Positions 17,197 through 25,651 are shown, counted from the stretch's first letter. The stretch: 64,000 nucleotides of DNA from Frateuria_A sp035943815 (GCF_035943815.1 NZ_DASZBU010000014.1:229161-293160); one strand, 5' to 3'. Notes: a model not told the origin generated them from the letters alone. A program made the numbers and translations.

Positions 17197-17238
17197 CCTC
17201 TCCCGCCCTGCCGGGCGCTCTCTCCCGGCGGGAAAGGG
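17197..17238. repeat. REP-like palindromic element
   Basis: A cluster of CCTCTCCCGCC and CCCGGCGGGAAAGGG inverted segments in the 254-base nagR-nagB gap. The CTCTCCC/GGGAGAG core recurs at 21549, 30667, 37916 and 49742 in this window, always between genes or at a gene edge. It lies about 30 bases before the nagB start. Confidence 0.55.
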
Positions 17239-17266
17239 AACACCACCACGCTTTTGCGGACTCCCC

Positions 17267-18301
17267 ATGAAATCGTCCGACGACACCTTGATGTACCAGG
17301 AGGCGCATGCCGCCGCCGACGTGATCGCCCACCAGCTGGACGCCAACGCCGGCTTGCTTTCCGCGCTGGGCGAGCGGCTGCGCGCACGGCCGCCGCGCTG
17401 CATCGTCACTTGCGCGCGCGGCAGCTCCGACCATGCGGCCGCCTATGCCAAATACGTGTTCGAGACGCGGTTGGGCGTGGTCACCGCCTCCGCGTCGCCC
17501 TCGGTCAGCTCGATCTACGACGCACCGCTGGATCTCCAGGACACGCTGTTCGTCGCCGTCTCGCAATCAGGCAAGAGTCCGGACCTGTTGCGCAGCGCCG
17601 AGGCCGCGCGCGCTGCCGGTGCGCAGGTGCTGGCGCTGGTCAACGTGGAGGATTCCCCGCTCGCCCGTATGGCCGATACGGTGGTGCCGCTGCGCGCCGG
17701 TCCCGAGCGGAGTGTGGCGGCGACCAAGAGCTATCTCGCCACCCTGTCCGCGGTGCTGCAGCTGGCCGCCTGCTGGAGCGGCGAGGAGTCGCTGCATGCC
17801 GCGCTCGACCGCCTGCCCGGCGACCTGCGCCAGGGCTGGGACATGGATTGGCGCCCGCTCGGCGAGGGCCTGCGCACGGTGCACAACCTGTTCGTGGTGG
17901 GCCGCGGCTACGGCTTCGGCGCGGCGCTGGAAGCGGCGCTGAAGTTCAAGGAGACCTGCGGCCTGCACGCCGAGGCGTTCAGCGCGGCGGAGGTTCGGCA
18001 TGGACCAATGGCGCTGGTCGGCGAAGGTTTCCCTGTACTGGTGCTTGCGCAGGAGGACGGCACGCTGGAGAACACCCTGGACCTGGCCGCCGAGTTCCGC
18101 GCGCGAGGCGCGCGGGTGTGGGTGGCCGCGCCCGGCGTGAGCGGCCCCGACGCGTTGCCGATGCCGGCCGGCGTGCCGGCGATCACCACGCCGCTGGTCG
18201 CGGTGCAGAGCTTCTACCGGGCCGCCAGCGGGCTTTCACTGGCGCGCGGCTACGATCCGGACGTGCCGCCGCATCTGCGCAAGGTCACGGAGACGCTATG
18301 A
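17267..18301 (+). CDS. nagB-II: Glucosamine-6-phosphate deaminase, SIS-domain type (NagB-II)
   Basis: Cytoplasmic enzyme converting glucosamine-6-P to fructose-6-P and ammonia, 344 residues. It has two SIS sugar-isomerase domains, as in the isomerase half of GlmS, and is unrelated to classical NagB. Visible motifs are CARGSSDHAAAYAKY (49-63), SQSGKSPD near 100, the TKSY segment, and LKFKETCGLHAEAF with the following EVRHGPMA in the second domain. It lacks the glutaminase domain, so it is not GlmS. ATG 17267 has only a weak GGA upstream; the DNA before it is a REP-like repeat. Its stop overlaps the nagA start (ATGA), implying translational coupling. Confidence 0.93.
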   Translation: MKSSDDTLMYQEAHAAADVIAHQLDANAGLLSALGERLRARPPRCIVTCARGSSDHAAAYAKYVFETRLGVVTASASPSVSSIYDAPLDLQDTLFVAVSQSGKSPDLLRSAEAARAAGAQVLALVNVEDSPLARMADTVVPLRAGPERSVAATKSYLATLSAVLQLAACWSGEESLHAALDRLPGDLRQGWDMDWRPLGEGLRTVHNLFVVGRGYGFGAALEAALKFKETCGLHAEAFSAAEVRHGPMALVGEGFPVLVLAQEDGTLENTLDLAAEFRARGARVWVAAPGVSGPDALPMPAGVPAITTPLVAVQSFYRAASGLSLARGYDPDVPPHLRKVTETL

Positions 18302-19455
18302 AGCCCCTGCTCGCCCTGCTCAACGGTCGGGTATTGACCGAAGACGGCCTGCGCGACGACGTGGCCGTACTGGTACGCGACGGCCACGTGCTCGCGCTGG
18401 CTGCCGATGACGACGCGCGCGTGCGCGAGGCGCAGCGCCACGACCTTGCCGGCGCGCTGCTGCTGCCGGGCTTCATCGACGTGCAGGTCAACGGCGGCGG
18501 CGGACTGCTGTTCAACGACGCGCCCACCGTCGACACGCTGCGTGGCATCGCCATCGCGCACCGCCGCTACGGCACCACCGGCCTGTTGCCCACGTTGATT
18601 ACCGACACCGCCCGCAAGATGCGCACCGCGCTCGATGCGGTCGATGCGGCGATCGCGCAGGGCGTGCCCGGTATCCTGGGCATCCATGTCGAGGGGCCGT
18701 TTCTGGCGCCGGCTCGCAAGGGCATCCACGATGCCTCGCTGTTCCGTGCACCGGACGCCGACGACCTGCTCGCGCTCACCGCGCAGCGCCGCGGCGTGGT
18801 GATGCTCACGCTCGCCCCCGAGCGGGTGGAGCTCTCGTTCATCGCGCGCCTGGCCGCGGCCGGCGTGCGCGTGGTCGCCGGCCACACCGCCGCCGACTAC
18901 GCCACCACCCGCGCCGCGCTCGATGCCGGCGTATGCGGCTTTACCCACCTCTACAACGCGATGACCCCGCTGACCAGCCGCGAGCCAGGAGTGGTCGGGG
19001 CGGCGCTGGACGATGCGGGAAGCTGGTGCGGCCTGATCGTCGACGGCCACCACGTGCATCCGGCGAGCCTGCGCATCGCCATCAACGCCAAGCCGCCGGG
19101 CAAGTGCGTGCTGGTCACCGACGCGATGCCGCCGGTAGGCGGCTCGCGGCCCGACTACGTGCTCAACGGCCAGACCATCACCGCCCGCGACGGCATCTGC
19201 ATGAGCGACGACGGCGTGCTCGCCGGCAGCGCACTGGACATGGCCAGCGCCGTGCGCAACAGCGTCAACCTGCTCGGACTCACGCTGCCGGAGGCCGCGC
19301 GCATGGCCAGCGCCTATCCGGCCGAATGGCTGGGCCTGGAACAGACCCACGGGCGCATCGCCCCGGGCCAGAGGGCCGACTTCGCCGTGCTGGACGACGC
19401 GCTGATGGTGCGCGAGACCTGGATCGGCGGAGAGCGCCATCCCGTCGCCATGTAA
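18298..19455 (+). CDS. nagA: N-acetylglucosamine-6-phosphate deacetylase
   Basis: Cytoplasmic amidohydrolase removing the acetyl group of GlcNAc-6-P, 385 residues. Seen in order: GFIDVQVNG (58-66, the E. coli-like Q-x-N variant of the first metal site), HVEGPF (130-135, metal ligand E132), GHTAAD (H196), THLYNAM (H217) and the catalytic aspartate D275 in VTDAMPP. The start overlaps the nagB-II stop by four bases. It is the last gene of the rightward nag operon and supplies glucosamine-6-P to NagB-II. Confidence 0.96.
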   Translation: MKPLLALLNGRVLTEDGLRDDVAVLVRDGHVLALAADDDARVREAQRHDLAGALLLPGFIDVQVNGGGGLLFNDAPTVDTLRGIAIAHRRYGTTGLLPTLITDTARKMRTALDAVDAAIAQGVPGILGIHVEGPFLAPARKGIHDASLFRAPDADDLLALTAQRRGVVMLTLAPERVELSFIARLAAAGVRVVAGHTAADYATTRAALDAGVCGFTHLYNAMTPLTSREPGVVGAALDDAGSWCGLIVDGHHVHPASLRIAINAKPPGKCVLVTDAMPPVGGSRPDYVLNGQTITARDGICMSDDGVLAGSALDMASAVRNSVNLLGLTLPEAARMASAYPAEWLGLEQTHGRIAPGQRADFAVLDDALMVRETWIGGERHPVAM

Positions 19456-19524
19456 GGGACGCGGCGCGGACGGTGCCGTTTCGTCGCACCGATCTGCTAC
19501 GTTGCCCGCCCTGTCGTCCGCCGG

Positions 19525-21519
19525 ATGTTGCCCCCGATGTCGTTGCGCCCGCTGTTCCTCCTGCTCGCCACCGCCCTGCTCGCCGGCTGCGCCGGCAGCG
19601 CGTCCCGCCCAACCATGGCGCCGGAGGGAGCGCGCGCGGACGTGGCCATCCTGGAGACCACCGACGTCCATTCCAACGTCCTCGGCTACGACTACTTCAA
19701 GGCCAAGGACGATCCCAGCGTCGGCTACGAGCGCACCGCCACGCTGATCCGCCGCGCCCGCGCGGAGTTTCCCAACAGCTTCCTGTTCGACAGCGGCGAC
19801 ACCATCCAGGGCACCGTACTGGCCGACTACCAAGCGCTGGTCTCGCCCGTCGGCTGCGATCAGGAGCTGGCGATCTACCAGGCCATGGATGTGCTTGGCT
19901 ACGACGGCGGCACCGCCGGCAACCACGAGTTCAACTACGGCCTGCCGTTCCTCTCGCAGGTGACCGGCACGCCGATGGACATCGGCGGCAAGCGCACGCC
20001 GCGCTGCGCCGGACCGCACTTTCCGCTGGTGCTGGCCAACGTGTTCGACGCCCACAGCGGCCAGCCGGTGTTCAAGCCATGGACGATGGTGGACAAGACC
20101 ATCGAGGCCTACACCAGCGACGGCAGCCGCATCCGGGCGCCGCTGAAGGTGGCAATCATCGGTTTCACGCCGCCGCCGATCCTGCAGTGGGACCAGCGCA
20201 ACCTGCAGGGCAAGGTCACCGTCAGCGGCGTGGTCGAGGCGGCGCAGCGCTACCTGCCGCAGATCCAGGCGCAGCACCCGGACCTGGTGGTGGCGATCCT
20301 GCACGGCGGCCTGGACACCCATCCCTACACCCCGCAGATGGAGAACGGCGGCTGGTACCTGGCCGGCGTGCCGGGCATCGACGTGCTGCTGCTGGGCCAT
20401 TCGCACACCGAGTTCCCCGGGCCGCACTACGCCGGCATGGCGGACGTCGACGCCGTGCGCGGCTTTGTGCGCGGCAAGCCGGCGGTGATGGGCGGCTTCT
20501 TCGGTAAGGACCTCGGGGTCATCAAGCTCGCACTCGCGCGCACCGGCGGCCGCTGGGTCGTGGACCGTGCCGACACCCGCAGCGAAGTGCGCCCGATCTG
20601 CCCCAAGAAGAACGAGTGCGTACCCGCCGACCCGGCGATCGCCCCGCTGGTGGCCAAGGCCCACGCCGCCGCGGTGGCCTACGTGGACACGCCGATCGGC
20701 CAGAGCACGGTGCGCCTGACCAGCTACTTCGCCGACGAGGGCGACATGACCGCGCTTGCGGTGGTCAACGCCGCGCAGCGCGACTATGTCGAGCGCGAGC
20801 TGCCCAAGCTGCATCCCGAACTGGCCGGCGTGCCGGTGCTCTCGGCCGCGGCCGCCTTCCGCACCGGCTTCGGTGGCCCGGAGGACTACACCGACGTGGC
20901 GGCCGGGCCGCTGACCCTGCGCAGCGCGGCGGACCTGTACTTCTATCCGAACACGCTGGCGGCGGTGAAGATCGATGGCGCCGGCCTGAAGGCGTGGCTG
21001 GAGAAGTCCGCCGAGCGCTTCAACCGCATCGATCCGGCCGGCGCCGGCGAGCAACCGCTGATCAATACGCGCATGCCGGGCTTCAACTTCGATCAGATCC
21101 AGGGCGACCTGGCCTACGTGATCGACGTCGCCCGCCCGGCGGGCCGGCGCATCGTGTCGCTCAGCTATCGCGGCAAGCCGGTCTCGGCGGGGCAGAGTTT
21201 CATCGTCGCCACCAACAACTACCGCGCGAGCGGCGGCGGCAACTTCCCCGGCCTGGACGGCAGCAACACCGTGCTGGCCTCGCAGGATGGCGTGCGCGAG
21301 ATCGTCGCCGCCTGGCTCAAGCGCACCGGTACGCTCGAGCGCACGGCGCTGCCCGCGAACGCCTGGCGTTTCGCGCCGCTGAAGGCCCGCGGTCCGATCA
21401 CCTTCACCGCGGCCAGCGGCAAGCAGGCGATCGCCACGGCCGACGACCTGAAGGGCATTACGCAGTTGCGCGACCACGGCGACGGCACGGCGACCTACGC
21501 GATCGACCTCGCCCGCTGA
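19525..21519 (+). CDS. cpdB: Bifunctional 2',3'-cyclic-nucleotide phosphodiesterase / 3'-nucleotidase lipoprotein
   Basis: Periplasmic nucleotidase-family protein, 664 residues, that degrades 2',3'-cyclic nucleotides and 3'-nucleotides so nucleosides and phosphate can be taken up. A lipobox LLAGC follows the signal helix (C at about 22). The metallophosphatase motifs are ETTDVHSN, DSGDTIQG, GTAGNHEFNYG, ILHGG and LGHSHTEFPG. The C-terminal nucleotidase domain contains FYPNTLAAVKI and NNYRASGGG for base stacking. Starting at residue 5 (MSLRP) is also possible. It follows nagA by 69 bases in the same direction but is not obviously part of GlcNAc use. Confidence 0.9.
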   Translation: MLPPMSLRPLFLLLATALLAGCAGSASRPTMAPEGARADVAILETTDVHSNVLGYDYFKAKDDPSVGYERTATLIRRARAEFPNSFLFDSGDTIQGTVLADYQALVSPVGCDQELAIYQAMDVLGYDGGTAGNHEFNYGLPFLSQVTGTPMDIGGKRTPRCAGPHFPLVLANVFDAHSGQPVFKPWTMVDKTIEAYTSDGSRIRAPLKVAIIGFTPPPILQWDQRNLQGKVTVSGVVEAAQRYLPQIQAQHPDLVVAILHGGLDTHPYTPQMENGGWYLAGVPGIDVLLLGHSHTEFPGPHYAGMADVDAVRGFVRGKPAVMGGFFGKDLGVIKLALARTGGRWVVDRADTRSEVRPICPKKNECVPADPAIAPLVAKAHAAAVAYVDTPIGQSTVRLTSYFADEGDMTALAVVNAAQRDYVERELPKLHPELAGVPVLSAAAAFRTGFGGPEDYTDVAAGPLTLRSAADLYFYPNTLAAVKIDGAGLKAWLEKSAERFNRIDPAGAGEQPLINTRMPGFNFDQIQGDLAYVIDVARPAGRRIVSLSYRGKPVSAGQSFIVATNNYRASGGGNFPGLDGSNTVLASQDGVREIVAAWLKRTGTLERTALPANAWRFAPLKARGPITFTAASGKQAIATADDLKGITQLRDHGDGTATYAIDLAR

Positions 21520-21548
21520 AGCTCGGCGCGGCTGCATCCACGCGCGGT

Positions 21549-21571
21549 CCTTCCCTCGCCGGGCGGGGAGG
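21549..21571. repeat. REP-like palindrome
   Basis: CCTTCCCTCGCC followed directly by GGGCGGGGAGG forms an imperfect hairpin 30 bases after the phosphodiesterase stop. It resembles the CTCTCCC/GGGAGAG elements elsewhere in the window and could also act as a transcript end. Confidence 0.4.
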
Positions 21572-21634
21572 CTGCCGATGGGTGGCTGGGCAGCGCTCGC
21601 GCCGGAGCCTTCCGTCCACTTCACATCCGCTCGA

Positions 21635-21664
21635 TTGACGCCGCCGCGCCGCGCTCGCTAAGGT
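21635..21664 (+). promoter_or_regulatory. Candidate promoter of the threonine operon
   Basis: TTGACG (21635-21640), an 18-base spacer and TAAGGT (21659-21664). Predicted transcription start is near 21671, almost at the first base of the long version of the leader ORF. Confidence 0.5.
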
Positions 21665-21671
21665 CGCCCGC

Positions 21672-21824
21672 ATGTCGCCGCTGTGCACCCACGCTCGCCC
21701 GCCCTTCGCCCCGGCCCTGCCGGGGGTTGCCGCGTGGGCCGGCGCCAGCGTGCGGCACACCAACGCCACGACCATGACCACCACGACCACTACCCGGTCC
21801 GGGTGGGTGACCGTGCGCGCATAG
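21672..21824 (+). CDS. thrL: Threonine operon leader peptide
   Basis: A 50-codon reading frame ending 100 bases before the homoserine dehydrogenase start. Its last 22 codons contain ten threonines, including six in a row (TTTTTT), followed by RSGWVTVRA and TAG. This is the signature of an attenuation leader sensing charged tRNA-Thr, as in the enterobacterial thr operon. No isoleucine run is present, so it would respond mainly to threonine. No clear ribosome site precedes either start. The long form begins at the predicted transcription start (possibly leaderless). A short form from ATG 21774 gives 16 residues, MTTTTTTRSG onward. Which start is used cannot be decided by eye. Confidence 0.7.
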   Translation: MSPLCTHARPPFAPALPGVAAWAGASVRHTNATTMTTTTTTRSGWVTVRA

Positions 21825-21867
21825 GTTTCATCCCGCAACGGCCCCGCCCTCGATGAGGCGGGCCGGG
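21793..21867 (+). promoter_or_regulatory. Attenuator region of the thr operon: two mutually exclusive hairpins
   Basis: Segment 21840-21851 pairs with 21855-21864 (ten pairs, two bulged C) as a terminator-like stem. Segment 21793-21800 (CCCGGTCC, directly after the Thr codons) can instead pair with 21860-21867 (GGGCCGGG, eight pairs, one G-U) and would disrupt that stem. 21792-21804 is also a palindrome (ACCCGG-T-CCGGGT). No U-tract follows, so termination may be Rho-assisted, or control may act on translation. Confidence 0.5.
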
Positions 21868-21924
21868 CTGCAGCATCCATCCGATCCGTCGCACGGGCCC
21901 AGGGGCCTCCACCAGGAGGCTTAC

Positions 21925-23076
21925 ATGGACATCCTCGCGCCACCGATCCCATCGTCGATCCCGCGGCCGCATGCGGCCATCCGGCCTGCCGCCCGCCCGC
22001 TGGGAGTGGGCGTGATCGGCCCCGGGCGGGTCGGCACCGCACTGCTCGACCAGCTGTGCATGGCACGCGACCGGCTCGCCGTCCATGCGGGGCTCGCGCT
22101 GCAGCTGCGCGGCGTGGCGACCCGCAACCGCATGTGGCTCGACTGCGACGATCCGCAACTGAACCGCCGCAGCGGCGCACAGGTCTGGCGACCCGCCGAG
22201 CTGGACACCTTCGCCGACCACGTGCGCGGCATCGAGGGAATCGCGGTACTGGTCGATTGCAGCGCCAGCGAGGCTATCGCCGACCGCTATGCGGGCTGGC
22301 TGGCGGCGGGATTGCACGTGGTCACGCCCAACAAGCTCGCCGGCAGCGGCCCGCTCGCGCGCTGGGAGGCCATCCGCGACGCCGCCGCCGCCGGCTCGGC
22401 CCGCTGGCGCTACGAGGCCACCGTCGGCGCCGGCTTGCCGGTGATCCAGACCCTGCGCGACCTGCTCGACACCGGCGACACGCTGCAGGGCATCGACGGC
22501 ATGTTTTCAGGCACGATGGCCTGGCTGTGCAACCGGCACGACGGGACACAACCGTTCTCCACGCTGCTGCGCCAGGCCCACGCGCTGGGCTACACCGAGC
22601 CGGACCCGCGCGAGGACCTCGCCGGCACGGATGTCGCGCGCAAGCTGGTGATACTCGCCCGCGAGGCCGGCTGGCCGCTGTCGCTGCAGGAGGTCGAGGT
22701 GGAAAGCCTGGTGCCGGCGGCATTGGCTTCGCTCCCGCCCGATGCGTTCCTGGCGCGGCTCGCCCAGGGCGCCCTGGCCGAGATTGACGCGCCACTGGCC
22801 GAGCGTCTGGGGCAGGCGCGCGCGGCCGGTGGGGTGCTGCGCCACGTCGCCAGCCTGGACGCGGACGGCCATGCGAAGGTCCGGCTCCAGTTGCTCCCCG
22901 CGGGGCATCCGTTCGCGCACACGCATCTCACCGACAACGTGGTGCAACTGCGCACCGCCCGCTACTGCGACAATCCGCTGATCGTGCAAGGCCCCGGCGC
23001 CGGACCGCAGGTCACCGCAGCCGGCGTGTTCGCCGACGTGCTGCGCATCGCCGAAGCCCAGGGAGCGCGCGCATGA
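21925..23076 (+). CDS. hom: Homoserine dehydrogenase (stand-alone, ThrA-C-terminal type)
   Basis: NADPH-dependent enzyme making homoserine from aspartate semialdehyde, 383 residues. The Rossmann motif GVIGPGRVG lies near 29-37, and VVTPNKLAGSG and GTMAWLCN mark the catalytic core. Sequence order and length match the homoserine dehydrogenase half of bifunctional ThrA; the aspartokinase half is absent, since stop codons lie upstream and a strong AGGAGG is placed before ATG 21925. There is no C-terminal ACT domain, so control may rest on the leader. The stop overlaps thrB (ATGA). Confidence 0.92.
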   Translation: MDILAPPIPSSIPRPHAAIRPAARPLGVGVIGPGRVGTALLDQLCMARDRLAVHAGLALQLRGVATRNRMWLDCDDPQLNRRSGAQVWRPAELDTFADHVRGIEGIAVLVDCSASEAIADRYAGWLAAGLHVVTPNKLAGSGPLARWEAIRDAAAAGSARWRYEATVGAGLPVIQTLRDLLDTGDTLQGIDGMFSGTMAWLCNRHDGTQPFSTLLRQAHALGYTEPDPREDLAGTDVARKLVILAREAGWPLSLQEVEVESLVPAALASLPPDAFLARLAQGALAEIDAPLAERLGQARAAGGVLRHVASLDADGHAKVRLQLLPAGHPFAHTHLTDNVVQLRTARYCDNPLIVQGPGAGPQVTAAGVFADVLRIAEAQGARA

Positions 23077-24026
23077 ACATCATCGAGGAACCGCCCATGT
23101 CGTCCGTCCGCATCGCCAGCGCCTTCGCCCCCGCCTGCGTGGGCAACGTGGGCGTGGGCTTCGACATCCTCGGCCATACCCTGGCCGGTGCCGGCGACCG
23201 CGCACGGGTGAGGCGCATCGACGAACCGCTGGTGCGCATCGCCGCCATCGGAGGCGTGGTGCGCGAGCTGCCGCTGGCGGCCGAACGCAATACCGCCGGC
23301 GCCGCGCTGATCGCGCTGCGCCAGGCGCTGAAGCTCGAGCACGGCTTCGAGCTCACCCTGCACAAGGGCATCGCGCTGGGCTCGGGCATGGCCGGTTCGG
23401 CCGCCTCCTGCGTGGCCGCGCTGGTCGCCGCCAACGCGCTGCTGGACCAACCCCTGCCGCGCGAGGCGCTATATGGCTTCGCCATGGACGGCGAGGCGGT
23501 GGCCAGCGGCGGCCGCCACGGCGACAACGTCGGCCCGCAGCTGCTCGGCGGGCTGGTGCTGGCCACCGCCGCGCGGCTGGTGCGCATCCCGGTACCCGCA
23601 CACTGGCACTGCGCACTGGTGCATCCGCACTACGTGCTGGAGACGCGCAAGGCGCGCGAGGCGTTGGCCGGCGCCTACGCCTTGCACGAGTTCGTGGCGC
23701 AGAGCGCCAACCTGGCGCTGGTGATCGCAGGCTGCTGGCGCGGCGACGCCGCGCTGGTGCGCGAGGGCCTGAAGGACGTGCTGGTCGAACCGCGCCGCGC
23801 GCCGCTGGTGCCCCATTTCGCCCGCGTGCAGCAGGCCGCGCTCGACCACGGCGCGCTGGGCGCCAGCATCTCCGGCGCCGGGCCCAGCGTGTTCGGCTGG
23901 TTCGAGGACGAGCCGTCCGCCCAGGCGGCCGCCGCCGCGATGCATGCGGCCTTCGCCGAGGCCGGCCTGGCCAGCGACGTACTGGTCGGACCCATCGACG
24001 GCCCCGGCGCGGAACTGGTGGCATGA
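23073..24026 (+). CDS. thrB: Homoserine kinase
   Basis: GHMP-family kinase phosphorylating homoserine, 317 residues. The N-terminal APACVGNVGVGFDILG and the phosphate loop GIALGSGMAGSAAS near 105-118 are diagnostic, and the C-terminal SISGAGPSVFG is the third GHMP motif. Translation may start at 23073, in four-base overlap with hom and with GGGAG upstream, or at 23097, after GAGGAA, which fits the usual N-terminus better. It is the middle gene of the thr operon and overlaps thrC by four bases. Confidence 0.95.
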   Translation: MNIIEEPPMSSVRIASAFAPACVGNVGVGFDILGHTLAGAGDRARVRRIDEPLVRIAAIGGVVRELPLAAERNTAGAALIALRQALKLEHGFELTLHKGIALGSGMAGSAASCVAALVAANALLDQPLPREALYGFAMDGEAVASGGRHGDNVGPQLLGGLVLATAARLVRIPVPAHWHCALVHPHYVLETRKAREALAGAYALHEFVAQSANLALVIAGCWRGDAALVREGLKDVLVEPRRAPLVPHFARVQQAALDHGALGASISGAGPSVFGWFEDEPSAQAAAAAMHAAFAEAGLASDVLVGPIDGPGAELVA

Positions 24027-25369
24027 GGGCGCTGCGCTACCTGAGCACGCGCGGCCAGGCGCCTGCCGCCGGGTTGGGCGAAGCGATCGCTGCCGGCCTG
24101 GCGCCCGACGGCGGCCTCTATGTACCCGAGCGGCTGCCCACGATCGCCCCGGCCGCCTTCGAGCCGCACGGCGATCTCGCCGCCACCGCCGCCACCCTGC
24201 TGGCGCCCTTTTTCGCCGGTGACCCGCTCGCCGACGCACTGCCCGCGATCTGCGCCGAGGTCTTCACCTTCGACGCACCGCTGCGCCCGCTCGCCCGGCC
24301 CGACGCGCTGCTGCTGGAGCTGTTCCACGGCCCCACGGCCGCCTTCAAGGATTTCGGCGCACGCTTCCTCGCCGCCTGCCTGCGCCGCTTGCGAGATAAG
24401 GACGCGCCGCCCCTGACCGTGCTGGTCGCTACCTCAGGCGACACCGGCGCCGCCGTCGGCGCGGCGTTCCACGGCCAGACGGACGTGCGCGTGGCGATCC
24501 TCTATCCCGATGGCCGCGTCTCGCCTCGCCAGGCCCACCAGCTGGGCAGCTTCGGCGGTAACGTGCAGGCCCTGCGCGTGGCCGGCAGCTTCGACGACTG
24601 CCAGCGCATGGTCAAAGCCGCGCTCAACGACGCTCGCCTGCAGCGCGAGGTGCCGCTGAGCTCCGCCAACAGCATCAGCCTCGGCCGCCTGCTGCCGCAG
24701 ATGAGCTACTACGCGCACGCCGCGCTCGGCTGGTGGCGCAGGCACGGCACGCCACTGCAGTTCATCGTGCCCACCGGCAACCTTGGCAACGCGCTGGCCT
24801 GCCTGTGGGCGCGCGCCATGGGCCTGCCCATCGGCGAGGTGCGCCTGGCCTGCAATGCCAACGCCACCCTGCCGGAGTTCTTCGCCGGCGGCGACTATCG
24901 GCCGCGCGGGGCCGTCGCCACGATCGCGAACGCCATGGACGTCGGCGCACCCAGCAACTTCGAGCGCCTGCGCTGGACCTGGCACGGCGATGACGATGCC
25001 CTGCGCCGCGCCCTGCGCGCCGACGGCTTCGACGACGCCACCCTGCGCGCCACCCTGCTTCGCCACGCCCGCGAGCATGGCGAACTCGTCTGCCCGCACA
25101 CGGCCGCCGCGCTGGCCGTGCTCGATCGCGAACCCGCGTGCGACGGCCGGGCATGGGCGGTGGTCGCCACCGCGCATCCGGCCAAGTTCGAAACCGTGCT
25201 GGAGCCCCTGCTCGGCCGACCCGTCGCCGTGCCACCTGCACTCGGCGCGATGCTCCATCGCCCGTCACAGGCAGCGCCGATGCCAGCAGAGGACGGCTCG
25301 CTCATGCAATGGCTGCGGACGCCCGGATGTCCAGACGGCCGCACCGATGCATGGAACGAACCGTCATAG
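24023..25369 (+). CDS. thrC: Threonine synthase
   Basis: PLP enzyme converting O-phosphohomoserine to threonine, 448 residues. The N-terminal LRYLSTRG, the PLP-lysine segment TAAFKDFGARF near residue 114, and the phosphate-binding ATSGDTGAA and PTGNLGNAL loops are all present. It is the longer, E. coli-type threonine synthase. The start overlaps the thrB stop (ATGA). Last intact gene of the thr operon; the ilvH-like relic follows within 35 bases. Confidence 0.95.
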   Translation: MRALRYLSTRGQAPAAGLGEAIAAGLAPDGGLYVPERLPTIAPAAFEPHGDLAATAATLLAPFFAGDPLADALPAICAEVFTFDAPLRPLARPDALLLELFHGPTAAFKDFGARFLAACLRRLRDKDAPPLTVLVATSGDTGAAVGAAFHGQTDVRVAILYPDGRVSPRQAHQLGSFGGNVQALRVAGSFDDCQRMVKAALNDARLQREVPLSSANSISLGRLLPQMSYYAHAALGWWRRHGTPLQFIVPTGNLGNALACLWARAMGLPIGEVRLACNANATLPEFFAGGDYRPRGAVATIANAMDVGAPSNFERLRWTWHGDDDALRRALRADGFDDATLRATLLRHAREHGELVCPHTAAALAVLDREPACDGRAWAVVATAHPAKFETVLEPLLGRPVAVPPALGAMLHRPSQAAPMPAEDGSLMQWLRTPGCPDGRTDAWNEPS

Positions 25370-25401
25370 AAAGTGCCTGACGCGCCCGGGCCGGTCGCGT
25401 C

Positions 25402-25651
25402 ATGCCGCGCACGCTTTCCGTCCTGTTGCAGAACGAGGCGGACACGCCGTTGCGCGTGGCGGGACTGTTTGCCACCCGCAGCTGCGACATCGACGCGCTC
25501 AGCGTGTGCGCCACCGACGATCCGGCGTTCCGGCGATCGCACGGATGGTGCTGGAAGTGCGCGGCGACGCCCGCTGGATAGGCTGGTGCACAAGGCGCGC
25601 CGGCTGGTCGACGTGTTGGAGGTCGAACACGCGCCGGACGCGCGCGCATGA
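25402..25651 (+). pseudogene. Frameshifted acetolactate synthase small-subunit (IlvH-like ACT domain) relic
   Basis: Conceptual translation in three successive frames recovers an IlvH ACT domain. Frame 1 from ATG 25402 gives RTLSVLLQNEADTPLRVAGL and then IDALSVCATDDPA. A second frame from about 25533 gives AIARMVLEVRGDA. A third from about 25574 gives LDRLVHKARRLVDVLEVEHA before TGA at 25649. E. coli IlvH has the same order (LSVLLENESGALSRV, TDDPTLSRM, LHKLVDVLRVSE). Each change equals one missing base, so two single-base deletions would explain it. It ends soon after the ACT domain, so it is IlvM-sized rather than full IlvH. It lies downstream of thrC, matching the threonine-isoleucine link. 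Sequencing error at two nearby sites is the alternative. Confidence 0.75.

Noticed and set aside
18250..21624. A 1124-codon minus-strand frame across nagA and the cyclic-nucleotide phosphodiesterase
   Set aside because: Low-complexity Arg/Gly/Ala/His translation typical of a shadow frame. The plus strand carries two clear enzymes.
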